From Burhinus oedicnemus (Eukaryota > Chordata > Aves > Charadriiformes > Burhinidae): a stretch of DNA of 64,000 nucleotides. The notes beneath the pieces are model-generated. The model made no database searches, was not told where the DNA came from, and was given only the letters and a program-made list of their open reading frames with translations. The stretch is from contig VFFE01007569.1 of NCBI GenBank assembly GCA_008921705.1, positions 29,369 through 93,368 of the forward strand. The letters run 5' to 3'. Of the stretch, positions 11,563-23,969 are shown piece after piece. Numbering within the stretch: the first letter of the stretch is position 1; each line of letters opens with the position of its first letter. The translations under genes and the position numbers were made by a program.

Positions 11563-11763
11563 TGGTGTTTCCCTCTTGGCTCCTATTGCCTCAGGAGCCC
11601 CTGGTTTATCTCCTTAAGACTTCAAGTGTGCTGCAGTGCAGCCAGCATGTCTCAGAGCAACAGGCTGTGGGCCCTCACTAGTACCCAGTCCCTCTAACTT
11701 TGGCATGTTATCTCACTGCTTGTCATGGCCAAGTGTGATATTGTCCCCTCTCCCTCTTCAAGC

Positions 11764-12152
11764 CTAGTTTAAAGCTCTGTCAATGAGTCCTGCTAGCTTG
11801 TGAGCAAAGACCCTCTTCCCCCTTTCAGAAAGGTGAATCCCACCTGACACCAGCAAGCCTGGCACCGTGTAGGCCATCCCATTATCAAAAAACCCCAAAT
11901 TGTGGCGGTGACAACAGCCGCAGTGGCCCCAGCCATGGAGCCACATATTAATAGCCTGGACCTGTGTATTTCTTCCAGTGTCACTGCCTGCAACCAGAAG
12001 GAGAGAGGAAAAAATAACCTGTGCTCCAGATTCCCTTACCAGCTGTCCCAAACCCCCAAAGTCTCTTTTGATTGCTGTTGGACTAAGCATTGCAGCTTCA
12101 TTGCTGCCCACATGGAAGAGCAGTAATGGGTAATAGTCCAGGGCCGTACCAG
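11764..12152 (-). pseudogene. CR1 ORF1, C-terminal esterase part
   Basis: Second half of the ORF1 SGNH esterase. Residues HVGSNEAA appear once a one-base frame slip near 12137 is taken into account, then VFSSLL-type and GRNTQVQAINMWL text. The closing block GGIHLSERGKRVFAHKL carries the conserved His. The open stretch starts at Met 12111 but homology begins further up at about 12152. It complements the N-terminal part at 9792-10462, with about 30 bp missing between them. Confidence 0.8.
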
Positions 12153-12397
12153 GCTAGCTATGGTATGGTCCTAGAATGCTAAGGGAGTAAGGGTTTTCTT
12201 CAACACTTTTGTTGTAAGAAAATACCAGGTGTTACAATATATTGAATTTACTTCTACTGTGTGTATTTCCTTGCAGCTATTCAATTCTCTTCATCTTTTC
12301 CTTTGCTTATGATAAATAGATACAAATTCTGTGTGTTCATTTCCTCCTCAGGAGATCTATTTTAAAAATAGGTAAGAAAATACAATGCATATCATTA

Positions 12398-12664
12398 TAT
12401 ATTTTGAGGAATGCATTTTTGAGTGTTGAAAATGTGAGTTAAAGCATCATTTGAAACAATAAAAACCTGAGAGTTTAGACATTGTTCTGACCAGTGGGAT
12501 ATGTTTTTCCTTTCAAAAAAATGAAAGTGACTATGAACTTACACATAATTTATTTTAAATTTATGGAAATAAGTAAGAGAAGAAAAAGCAGCAGTTCTAT
12601 ACCTTGTGCATATTTGAAATCTATTCTGTGCTGCATCAGGTCAGACTACTGAATTAAAATAGAG
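12398..12664 (+). repeat. Unclassified repeat, copy 1
   Basis: Aligns by eye along its length with 14598-14845. Shared stretches include ATATTTTGAG, ATGCATTT, TTTATGGAAATA-GTAAGAGA and GCATCAGGTCAGAC. Identity is roughly 70 percent with short indels. It matches neither CR1 nor the LTRs here. Confidence 0.7.
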
Positions 12665-14597
12665 CAGTGTATGTTTCAATTCAGAATAGTGCTATGAAAC
12701 AATAGCATGGATGGTGCAACGAGATCAGAGTGCTGGAAAATGTTTTGGTTTTTTTTTAATATTTCCACATTATTTCCTATTTTTTAATGGGAGACATGAA
12801 AGATTTTCAACCTTTTCAATTCCACAATATTATTAAATTATTGAAAAAATGAGCTCCAGAAGGAGAAAATTACTTTAAAATTTAGTAGGTACAGCCATTT
12901 TAGAGGATATGGAAAACACAGTATGACATCTCTTGCAACTAAAAGGATCAGGGACCCAACGTCCTCGGTGAGTACTCTAAAAAAAGGCATCTGTGGAATC
13001 TCATGAATGCTGGGTTCTATTCAGGTCTGTATAGAAATGAGATTGGTGGTATAACTTTCTGAATAGAGATTTTCATGTAAATCTTGTACCTCATTCAAAG
13101 TAATTCTCTAAGGCACCCAACTTCTGGAACAAAGGTTGTTACCTCTGACTTTTCCTAGAAATGTAATGTTCAGACTGCAAAACCTTCCATTTAAAAATCT
13201 CAGGGGAACGTGTATTTATTAAAAAAAGTTGAGTTTGAACAAACTGGCATTTTCTAATGGAATACCCATTCATGGAAAAATATTTGATAAATTCTTCTTT
13301 TAAGGGAAATATACAAAATGAATAATTTGTGAATTATCTATGGACATTATTCTGTTAGTTCAGCTATGATTTAATCTTTCTGGTGTTATACATACACAGC
13401 CATGCACCCATATATATTTTGAAGATTCTCTCGGAGTGGAGGTTTAATAGCATGTATTGGTTGAGTGCTACATGTCAAACAACTTGAGTTCACAGGGTGA
13501 AACAACAGGTCAAGTGTAATTTCTGAAATTCAGTCAGCCAACTAAAAAAATACAGGTAAGGAAAAAGTTTGATTGTCAAATTAAAGGCTTCATAATTTAT
13601 AAGTCATATAAGTGGTCTCTTAGATCAGTTTTTTAATATTGGTTCTCTACTAGCAGAGTGATAAGACATGTTTATAGGACATTTTACTTTACTGTAATTC
13701 CATATAAAAACTGTATGAAGAGAATGTTAAATGTACACAGTTCAATGTCAAGACATGAACAGGCTAAGTTACATGTGCATGAACTGTGCTCATGTCTGCA
13801 AGTACTCTGTCAAACGCTCTCAACAGGGATAAGAGCAAATACCATGTTTGTTCACATTACAAGGTAAATCACTTTCAGAAATGATGTTACCTTTCACAAG
13901 AAGCAAAAAACAAAGGCAAATTTGCAAAAGTTACACTTGCTGGGCATGGTTTTTAACCAGTCAAAACAAAAGACACTTTTTCTAAATAAGGCTAATACCA
14001 TGAGTTACTTTGGCAATAAACATTTTGAGGTACAAGTTGGTTTTTTCCTGGTTTGCTTTTTTCAAGTAACAGAAGATAGATTTCCAAATACCTCAAAGTT
14101 TATCCAGTGTTTAAAATAGCAATAAAATAACCAAACACAAAATATGTTTTGGTTAATTGCTTCTTTGAAAATGTAGTGCATACTTGTCATGAATGACTAT
14201 AAATAAACTAAGCCTTCAGAAGCATGTGACAGCAATATTGACCTTCTGTCCTGTGAAATCAAGGTGAACAATTTACTTGTATAGCCTTTATGGCACTTAG
14301 TCTGCATTCTGTCTCCAATCTTACCTAACATTTAATGACATAGCTGGAACAGCGGCTGTGATTACACTTTAATAATACCAACAAAGAACTTCAGAAAATG
14401 TTCAGGAAATCACGAGATGTGTGTGTTCTTGTAGGTTGAAAATTGGTTATAACTGATTTTTTCCAGTTCTCTAAGGCATTGTGTCCTCAAAATATCCCCT
14501 GATGTTAAAGATAACAAGTAGGTCTGGGTAGACTAATGTATATAGGAAGTTACTTTAACTGCTAGATTCATCACTTAGTAGCAATAGTGCTTAGCTG

Positions 14598-14845
14598 CAT
14601 ATTTTGAGAAATGCATTTCCGAATGATGAAAGTATGAGTTACAGTATCATCACTGGGAACAACAAAAAGCTGAAAGTGTAGGCACCGTTCAGACCAATAG
14701 GATATATTTTCCATTAAAAAAAATGAGTGAGTACAAACTTGCATGTCCTTTATTTTCAATTTATGGAAATATGTAAGAGAATGAAAAACAACCTAGTGCA
14801 TATCGTGAATCTTTTTGTCGCATCAGGTCAGACATATAAAATAGC
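14598..14845 (+). repeat. Unclassified repeat, copy 2
   Basis: Same orientation as copy 1, about 2.2 kb away. It could be a tandem segmental duplication whose spacer diverged, or two copies of an old interspersed element. Confidence 0.7.
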
Positions 14846-15574
14846 AATGGATACTGACAGATCTAGAGAAATAAAGGTGCATCACAAACACATTTACATT
14901 CATTAAATGTGGTCTTGTTTTGTATAAATTAGATAAGGTTAGATTGGGTCATTGCTTTAAAATTCTAGGTAATAACTAAGTTCTTGAAGAAATATTCTAA
15001 AACTCAGAAATAAAACCAGGTTGTTTTGTTTGGTTTTTGTTTGTTTTTTATCTTTCCAAGGAAGTCTCAGTAGATATCATTATGAAATGATAATGCAGGT
15101 AATTTTAGATCAGCTCAATTCACAGAACATTTTTCCTTCTCAGTCAGTATTGTTCAGTTCTATAGCACTGATTATTAGATGCAATTTGTTTTGAATGCTG
15201 ATGCCTTAATATCTATAGTCATTAAAGTTTCTGTGGTATTTTTCAGAAGAACAAGCTCATAAACTTTTACATTTTGATCAGAAACTTCCTCAAGCAATTA
15301 TATTTAAGGAAGTTAATAACTCCTATGATTTTAACAATTTAATTTATTGTGCACACCAAGTTTTTTCCCCACAGAGAAAGGGGGTCACAAGAGTTCACTT
15401 CTCCATCAAAATAAAATAGTTATCCTGTCCAACTAATCATTCTCCAAAGCAGTCAGATATCATTACAGAAATATGGAATTGTGCAACTTCCTATTATTTT
15501 TTATCAGAAAATTTTAATCAGATTCACAACTACTGTAGGTAATTTTCGGCTCTACAATATAAGGCTATAAAAAT

Positions 15575-16025
15575 ATTAGAATGTGCCCAAAGGAGGGCAG
15601 CAAACATGGTGAAAGGATTAGAAGGCATGACTTATGAGGAGCAGCTGAGGACACTAGGTTTGTTCAGCTTGGAGGAGACTGAGGGCTGGCATCATTGCTG
15701 TCTACAACTTCCTTATGACAGGGAGTGGAGAGGGAGGTGCTGATCTCTCTGTGTCCGGGGATAAGAAACAAGGAAATGACTTAAAGCTGCGTCAGAGAAA
15801 ATTCAGATAGGATATTAGGAAAAAGTTATTCACTGAGAGGGTAGTCAAGCACTGGAGCAAGCTCCCCAGGGAAGTGGTCATGGCCCAGGCCTGTTGGTGT
15901 TCAAGAAGTATTTGGACAATGCTCTTAGGTACATGGTTTAACTTTTAGGTTGCCCTGTGTGGAGTCAGGAGTTGGATTCGATGTTTCTTGTGGGTCCCTT
16001 CCAACTCAGGATATTCTATGATTCT
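15575..16025 (+). mobile_element. CR1, 5'-truncated, 3'UTR type IV
   Basis: Plus-strand CR1 covering the last ORF2 codons (GAGGAGCAGCTGAGG-like text at 15640) through the 3'UTR and a short tail ending TTCTATGATTCT at 16025. The frame is broken and it is diverged, so it is an older copy. Confidence 0.88.
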
Positions 16026-17328
16026 AAAACTGAATTGTTCACTTATAGATCTCATACTAAAACCATTAAAAGAAAAAACAAAACCAAACAACCTCCCCCC
16101 TATACTTCTTGACTTAGCTTTTTTCTTTGCTATTTTGTCAAGATAGATTTTTACTTGCGTGCCATATGCATTTAAAAATATATTATCTTAAGTTACATGC
16201 ATGGTGCTCAAATACTTGCAGCCATTTAGTACATGTGTTACCGACATGTATACTGTAAGCCACCTTTTTCTTATTTTCCAAAAATACAGCCACAGAAATC
16301 TTCTTGGAGAAGCAAATGATGCCAGGATTTGAGATTTTTCTTTTCACACTCACAATTTCCTTATTAGCTTCTTGAGTCCTGAATAGCTCATGTATGCTAA
16401 ATAACAGAACTTGTATATATGCCAGGGAAAACTGCCTACAATATTTTATTTACATACTGCAGTACATTACTAAGAATCACTCCTATGAGTTGTCTACTGT
16501 AGTTATTCCATCTATAGGTGGCTTGTATTGTGTTTTGTGAATCTTTAAAATGTAATGTTTGCTCTAAACATAAAATTCCATTATTGTGTATAATGAAAAG
16601 GGCTGGAGTGTGCTATTAAAGTGCAGCTCAAATAATTACACAGTATCTAAGGAGTATTGGAAACCATTCCTTTTTCAAGATGATAAATATTAATGGGATC
16701 GTGTCATTGCTCAGCATGGCAGAAAAGAGAGGGTAGATCTTAGAGATTTGGTTTGTGTCTATTATTAGATATCTTCATTGGCCATTGGGCACATCGATGT
16801 CTGCCTACTACAGCTGACTCAATTCCTTACCGAATCTTTTTTTGGTCACAGAATGGCAGTATGTCAAAACATTTATAGGGAATGTTTCTGTCTAGATTCT
16901 TCGACAAACTGAGAGAGCCTCCAGAATACTCTCGATGCTAAGACTTCGTTTTCAACATGTACATATCTCCTGTAGACCTAAAGTCAATCTCCTGTAGAAA
17001 TGTTTATCATTTGGTTAGAAAAACTTGTTTTGTGGTTGCATAATTACTCCAGAAGAGATTAAAACAAGATTTGTATTTCTTCTGTCCCATTTTCTGTTTG
17101 TATAAATATGTGAAGGTTCACTGGCCAAAATGGAACTGATCCAATGGGAAAAAATGAATCTACAATTAAGAGGTGAATAAGTTGAGAGAGAAACTCTAGA
17201 TTCAAGTTTCACTTATTTTTTTCCATCTGGAACTATTCCACTTTATGTCAGTCATATACAAGGGACCATAGAAAAAGAGACTGACTTTTGTTGTCTGATA
17301 GCAAGTGCCCTTTTCTGAGCGGCAGTGG
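16026..17328. other. AT-rich unique DNA
   Basis: Nothing recognised. Confidence 0.5.
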
Positions 17329-17700
17329 TGTCACAGTTTGAGCCAGATGACAGTGGGGAGACTAAGTGGACTCAGATACCAAAACCCTTTAATCACAGAC
17401 CTATTTAATTTTATGAATCACATGATTTTGCTGTTGTGTAGGAGACTTGACACAGTGCAGATGAAAGTTGCACAGATCCAGGTACAGACTCCAACCATCC
17501 TGTGTGGAGCTCTGGACTGAGACCTGGGGTCTCTAGAGTTCTCTCCCTGGGTGACCCCAGGCATCATCAGTTACAGAATGGGGTAGAGGACCTTGATTTT
17601 TGACCGTCCTGTTCTTATTTGCTCGTCACCTAACAACTGACTGCCACTGGTGCTCATGGTCTGCTCCTTTGGAAAGTTCTGGACAGATTCATAAGTTTCC
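17329..17700 (-). mobile_element. LTR-like island, probably old solo LTR fragment
   Basis: A GC-richer block whose lower edge reads TGTCACAGTTTGAGCC on plus, so on minus it ends GGCTCAAACTGTGACA, an LTR-like ACA end. A minus-strand ATTAAA lies 60-65 bases before that end (17388-17393). I found no matching TG end or target duplication at the upper edge. The identity is therefore tentative. Confidence 0.4.
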
Positions 17701-19647
17701 CAGTGATTCACAGGCTGCTTACTCTTATGGTATTCTGTTCTAATAATTTATCTACTCCTTTATGCCACAAGATTAGCGGCATTTCATATGCTAACACTAT
17801 TGTTAACTTGGCATACATGTTAACTGCTTTAAGTGGCTCAAGATTTTCTACTGATGAGAAGATTCATCCTTAATGGCTCAAAGACTTCGATATTGATGGT
17901 AAGGTTGGGGTTTTTTTCGTTGGATTTTTTTTTTTTTTGCTATTATCATCTGTTCTTTGTAGGAAATATACAGGAAGAGATTTGTGAGAAGAAAGAGATC
18001 TGACGTGACAGAAGAAATACAATTGCAATACCATAAAACTGAATTCTGAGCATAGCTAATAATTTATGTGTAGTGTGTTGAATGCTATTCATCTTTTAGA
18101 TTCATGACCAGGTATATGTGAATATGAAATATCACAAAGGATTTACCATCCTATTATTTGAGAAGTGCTCTGCAAGTAACAACAATGTATCTTTAATAAA
18201 ACAGAGTTTAAGGAAAGAAAAAAGAAAAAGATCGGAGATCTTTCCATTCCTTTGGAAAGAATAATTGCAAATATTTTTTTTTTTACATAGACCTTGCATT
18301 AAATAAAGTTTTCCAACATTACATTGGTTGGCATCCAGATAAGAGTCCCACAAAATATTAACCACTGAATATGCTGAAGTCACAGCAGTTTGGTAAGGAT
18401 AAATGAAAGCAACTTGAAAACCCTAATAATAAAATTGTAAGAGATGTATATACCTTTAATCTGTTTTCAGTACTTTAATTTAAACTCATTTTTTGGCATA
18501 TTTCTGACGAGCTTGCACACCTTTCCAAATGTGGTAGGTACCTTCAGTGAAAGAATGATCCAACTATTGTGATATATAACCATGGGAAAACTTCAAGGCT
18601 GGACTGTGTATTCAAATCTTTAACTATGTAAAAGGCATCAGCATCTATTTGCAGGTTAGTTTTACTTAATTTAGATCACTAACCAACTAAGTTTTTTTGA
18701 AATTCAATTACTCTGCAACTTGATTATAAGAAGTAACAATTTATTTCAAGAACGATCACTGTTTTGATGGTCATTTTGACAAACAGAGTAATTAATTTCA
18801 GAAATGCAGTATGAACTTCTTCAACCTTCATTTGTTTATGCTGCTAGCGCAAATATCATAATTACAGTTCTTTGGTCTTTAGATTCTGACAACAAGGACT
18901 GAAGCTACAAGAAGAATTTAATAGGCAAAGTTCTTATTCCTCTTGCCACTACACTGGCCTTGACAGTAATAGCTGTAATTATCCGTAATTATGTTCTGAA
19001 GATTCTGAAACACAAACTTAGTAAGAATTTGAAGACGTGTCTTTTATATGTGTTGTGAAAGAGAAAAGCAGAAATCATTATTTGAGATTATGATGTGAAA
19101 GGATAAGATGTGTTATGAAAATGAAGAGATGCCACAATACAGTCTGAGATAGTGAATTCTACAGAGTGACATAAAATACAGGTTTATTTCTACCCACAGG
19201 TAATTAATTAAGAGGTCTATATTAATAAATTTTCCTGTATGAAAAGAATTCAGGATAACCTTTAATAAATGTTTCATGTTACAAGTGCACAAGTCAAATA
19301 GTAGTATAGAAAATCAAGTTTACTACCTTTAGCAAAGATTTCTAATAATAGAACTAGCAAAGCAATGGAAAACAGCAAACCAGCGTTAAACCAGATTAAT
19401 GAAAGTAATAGGTGTCTACATTACATTCAGAACATTAAACAATTTTAACAGCTGTGGGTTTTTTTTAAACATTAACTTTTCCACTAACAAGCATTTTAAA
19501 TCTTTTGCTGCAGCTTTAAAATGTCAGTGGAAAATTCTATATCCTAGCAAATCCCTTAGTATCTAGTCTCAAAGTGGCTGCTCAAAGTGTCATTGTGACC
19601 CACTGATCATAATAAATGTTTCTTAAAACAAGCTTTCAAGAAATAAT
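17701..19647. other. AT-rich unique DNA
   Basis: No element recognised. Poly-T runs near 17900-17940. Confidence 0.5.
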
Positions 19648-20310
19648 ATTGGAAAGGACTTTAGGAAATCATCTCATCCTTTAGCACCCCTATGGCAAGT
19701 TCAATAAAGCATATTTTTAACACTCCAAATATTTTTTCTCTACATGTTCTCTAAAACCCCAGACCACTGATCAAACATCTGTGTTTTATCCTGCTGTTTA
19801 AATGATATTCATATTTTCTAATATGAATATGCCTTGTTTCAATTTAAATCTATTTCTTTTTTGCACTGTCCAGCAGTTATATGGTAAAGAAATTGTTCCT
19901 TTCCTCTTTGCAGCAGCCCTTTAGAGATCTGAAAGTTGCTTTTATTTTCCTCTCAAGTCTTCTTTTTTCTAGATTGAATGACATGGATTCACTCAATCTC
20001 TTTTCATTCACATTTTATAAAATCTTCATTCATTCATGGTGCCCTTTTTTAATCCCTTTCCAGTCATTTGTACCTGTCCAGAAGTGGCAAATTTAGACAT
20101 GATAATCTGGATCAGGCCTGCCGAAGCCAGGCTGGAGAGAAGGCTAATTCATGTGCTTTATACATCATACATCTAATATTTGACCTTTTTTTGTAACAAA
20201 CATCCTTTACTAAAATTCAGCTAATGGTGAAGAATAGCCCCAGACTTTTTCTTTGCCCTGCAGAACATCTACTTTGCATTGACTTCATATTCTGTACTTT
20301 TAAAATTGAA
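19648..20310 (-). mobile_element. Ancient CR1/L3-like LINE remnant
   Basis: Strongly diverged, but the antisense landmarks of CR1-type 3' ends appear in order: GGAAAGGACTTTAGGAAATC; TTTCAATTTAAATCTATTTC; TTTAGAGATCTGAAAGTTGC then CAAGTCTTCTTTTTTCTAGA; GAATGACATGGATTCACTCAATC; and finally CCAGACTTTTTCTTTGCCCTGCAGAA. It is much older than the other CR1s here. The exact family (old CR1 or L3) is not decided. Confidence 0.6.
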
Positions 20311-23300
20311 ATGCAAAGTATTGTTAAGTCATAATGACATGCAACATAAAACAAACAAACAAAAACCCTCTGAAGCAATTTGGTACTTGCAGAATTTTTA
20401 TGAAGTTATTGTTGTGTAATATCTGTTAATAAATTTTCTTATTTACATTATGAGTTTTGAATAAAGAAATTAATGATTTTTTAATGTCTTTGAACCCCTC
20501 TTCAAAGCTTGATGGCAGCAAAGTAAAATTCCTCTAGACCTTGAAAGACTTGGTAATAAGGATAACACAGCTCAAATATTGTGGATTTTTAGTTCCTAAG
20601 TTGTCATTAAGCAATTCATTTTTTTAATTTAATATTGCTAGTTATTTTTAAGTCATTATTTTCTTTTTTTAAATGGAAATGGTGTAGACTCATGTCTTCA
20701 TCAGTCTTGTTAAAACTGCTATTCTACACCTGGAGAGACCTTAAAGAACTTATTTATCAAGATGTGTCACAGTCTCAGGGTATTATAAGTTACCTAGATA
20801 TGCCATGAAGCACGCCACAAAGTAAAAACTTAGTTTGCACTCTAAGGAAGAAAAAGTTAATTAAAATAAAGATGTGTTCTTTCTAGTAGTGACGGTTGAA
20901 AACTGCAGTTTATCTTGACCTGAACCACCAGTTGTCATTGACTATAGCTAATACATAAAGTATCATCTCATAGCTACTTGCCAAATGTGAAAAAAGTTGA
21001 TTACTAAATTTATTTCTGTTCTGTAGCAACTGGACTTGAACAATATGATATTACCAAAGAAAGACTTCTCTTTTTAGAAAGACTTCTGGATACTGTATAT
21101 AGATTTACACTTACTGTCTATAAATTTACATATGCAATATGTCTTTCATAAATTATTTTTTAAATAGCTATATTAGTAGGTGTGTAAGTTGCATTGTCAT
21201 ATGTACCTTTACACAAGGCTCTTAAGTCAGATATGTTTCACTCTTTTTCTCACTGATTTTAGGGATTTTATTCAGCTCGCATTTGAGACAGCCAATAATA
21301 GCCAAAAAATCCCCAGAAGGGTGTCAGATATGATGCAAGATCTTCAGGGCATCCATCTGTAGGTGCAGCAGCAGCTGAGGCCAGCCTAAAGTATCTCAAA
21401 TAGTGCTAGAAATCTACGTTAAGGCTACTGAATTGAACACTAGTTCTCTAAATTTTAGTTGTCCAAGTGTAAACTAGATAGTGGGGTTTTTTTGTTTGGT
21501 TCATTTGGGAGGGGGTATTGGTTTTTTTTCTTCTTTTTGTTGGATGTTTTTTTAATAATCAGGCACTGCAAGGTAATTAATTTCATCTTGTGTTAACTAT
21601 GAAAGAAAACAGGAATTATTCATTCTCTGGAGATGATTATTTCTTCCCAGATGAATTAAGTCTGTCTCTACACATGGTAACTTTCACATAGAAATTATAG
21701 AAATTAACTAGAAAGGGTTAGATTCAGTTCTAGATTAAAATATTTCACTTTAAACATCTCTAATATAGACATTTCTAAGGGAATTGCATTTTAGGTCTCT
21801 TAGTATTCAGTGAAGACAAAGTTTCTTGTGAATCATTCAGGTGGTCAAAGACAGATTTCTACCTTAGTGTGATGGGATCTGTTCTAAAGGCAACTAAAGA
21901 CAGATGTCTGAATCTGGGGTTGAAACCTTCCCAATGCAGATGTCAGAAAAACATATCAAGTTAATTCACCATGGAGACTTTTACAAGTTTCCCCCTTTTT
22001 TTGATGAAAACAAAATAATAATTTAGATATCAAGACTTTTTGGAGACTTAAAAAACCACAAATTTGTAACACATTACTGTTAAGTTCAGCAATTGCAGTA
22101 AGTTGCAATTTAAAAAGTCTTTTTGTGGGTCATCATATAAAGTTTCACTGACATCAGATACTCCACAGAAAAAGGACCTGTGGGAACACCACATCTTTGA
22201 GATTGTCTGTCAAGCTTCTCTTCAGTGAGAGCATTCAAAAAGCTGGATGTATTTAACTGGAAAACATGCTCAGGCAAACAATGAAGAAATTAAGATTATT
22301 GACCCAAACTTCAATAAAGACCTTTTAAGAATTCATGTGACCAGCTGTTGCAATATCTGTGAATATATTTAAATGTCAGACTTACTTCTGTTCTATTTAT
22401 TTTTCTTCCTGGTCTGACATGGGAAAGTGACATGCTAAGAATACTGTCTGAACACTATTATTCTCGATAGATAGTGGTTAGGCAAGATGATATGAATGTA
22501 ATATAACCTTAAGCAAGTCAGAAAAGAGAAAAAGTTGTAAAGCTTAATACCAGACTATCTCCACTGTGTCCTTAAGTCCAGGATGAGTCAAAACAGTTAG
22601 CTAACTTATATGTCCAGGTCTCACATAAGGCTATGATATAGTTTACATTGATTAAAAATTAAAAACAAAACAAAACAAAAAAATTACTGGTGTGGTTTTG
22701 TCAGAGAAGTGTTAAACCCTTAGACTGCTCAAAAGTCCATTGTTAAATATTCAAAATAAGTTGTCAGAGAAGATGACACTTAAATTTGAGCAAAAATAAC
22801 CCATGCTGAGGAGAAAGAGATTTTCAAGTCATACACATAGTGACTGAATGCAATTTTGTGGATGAAATTAATTAGAAATGAGTGAGGAACAACAAGGCCT
22901 AAAGACAAAATTTAAAAAATCTTCTAGTAATACTGAGGAAAGAAATTAGAAGAATTATCAAGATGTGATCCTGGAACACTGAGTAGACAGAGATTCAGAA
23001 TAATGAAACAAAGATGATTAAATGATGTATGACAGAAATTAAAGGGGAATACAGTTTCTAGAAATATCTATTCAATTACAAAACTAGTGCATAGTTCATG
23101 TAAGATAAAGATGTCATAATAGTTCTGGAATTTGACCAAAAAGAGGTAATGAGAGATTTGATGCAATAGCTGAGAAGCAGAAGTCAGATGGGACTGTCTA
23201 GAATGGTATTAAAAAAGAAACTACACAGAATGTGCAAAGCCTATTCAATTATCTTACAAGTGAAGAGGAACTGTGGCAACATTTGCAGTTTTAAACAGGC

Positions 23301-23969
23301 TTAAACAAATGTAGTCATCAATCTTTATTTTTTTAAGACGATAAAATCCTTTTGTTGTCAAAGAAAAGACCCTAAAGCAAAACTGTGAATGGGAAGAAAA
23401 AGAAGATGACACAGGGCATGAAAATTCACTTGCAAGGAAGAGAAGTGTGGCAGAAAAGGAAAAAGTCCAATCATATTTTGTCCATTATTTCTTGGAAGGG
23501 ATCTCTAAGATCATGTAATTAGAGAAATTGGGTGCAGAAGGAGGTGAAAGATTAAGAAGTGAAAGATGAGAAAAGACAGCAGGCATTGCAGGTATGAAAT
23601 CTGAGTAACCTGTAGAAGTATACTAGCCACATGACAAAACTGAAGGAAGAGAAAAATAATTATTCATTTTCTGCTTGATCTTCAAGGATAACTGGCTTAA
23701 AACACAAGATTGGTCCATTCCAAAACGTAAAAATTCAGACTACTGTAGGAGAACATCGGAATGGATGAACAAAGGAAATTGTGAGTTAATCCAGACACAG
23801 AAAGGAAGTATGTGAGAGGTGGTAGAGGAGATCAGCTACTCAAGAAGTATATATAAACATTAACTGTGCAAGAAAGGATAGAATTAGAAAAGCCAGAACT
23901 CACCTGGAATTGGAACTAGCAAGGGATATGATAGGCAAGAAGAGGTGTTTTATGTCTACATCAGCAGTG
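20311..23969. other. AT-rich unique DNA, about 3.7 kb
   Basis: No repeat recognised apart from short A-rich runs (20348-20370, 22660-22682). Contains the weak candidate exon at 21263-21358. Confidence 0.5.
21263..21358 (+). other. Weak candidate internal exon (96 bp)
   Basis: A pyrimidine-rich stretch (CTCTTTTTCTCACTGATTTTAG) precedes 21263 and GTAGGT follows at 21359. The 96 bases between are open in one frame and encode text such as FIQLAFETANNSQKIPRR, with low repeat content. The length is a multiple of three. I do not recognise the peptide, and chance splice-like sites are common in AT-rich DNA. Confidence 0.15.

Larger units (their letters stand above)
10463..12155 (-). mobile_element. 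CR1 ORF1 end, ORF1-ORF2 junction and endonuclease (block b)
   Basis: Minus-strand CR1. Descending from 12155: ORF1 esterase C-terminal part, a short spacer, the ORF2 endonuclease, and the linker to the reverse transcriptase (residues [14 protein letters not shown] near 10475). About 540 bp of ORF2 expected between this end and the start of block c is missing. The inverted 5' segment occupies that place. Confidence 0.9.
12156..15574. other. AT-rich unique DNA with a related segment pair
   Basis: No known mobile element recognised. The interval holds two similar ~250-bp segments in the same orientation, described separately. No convincing coding frame. Confidence 0.5.
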
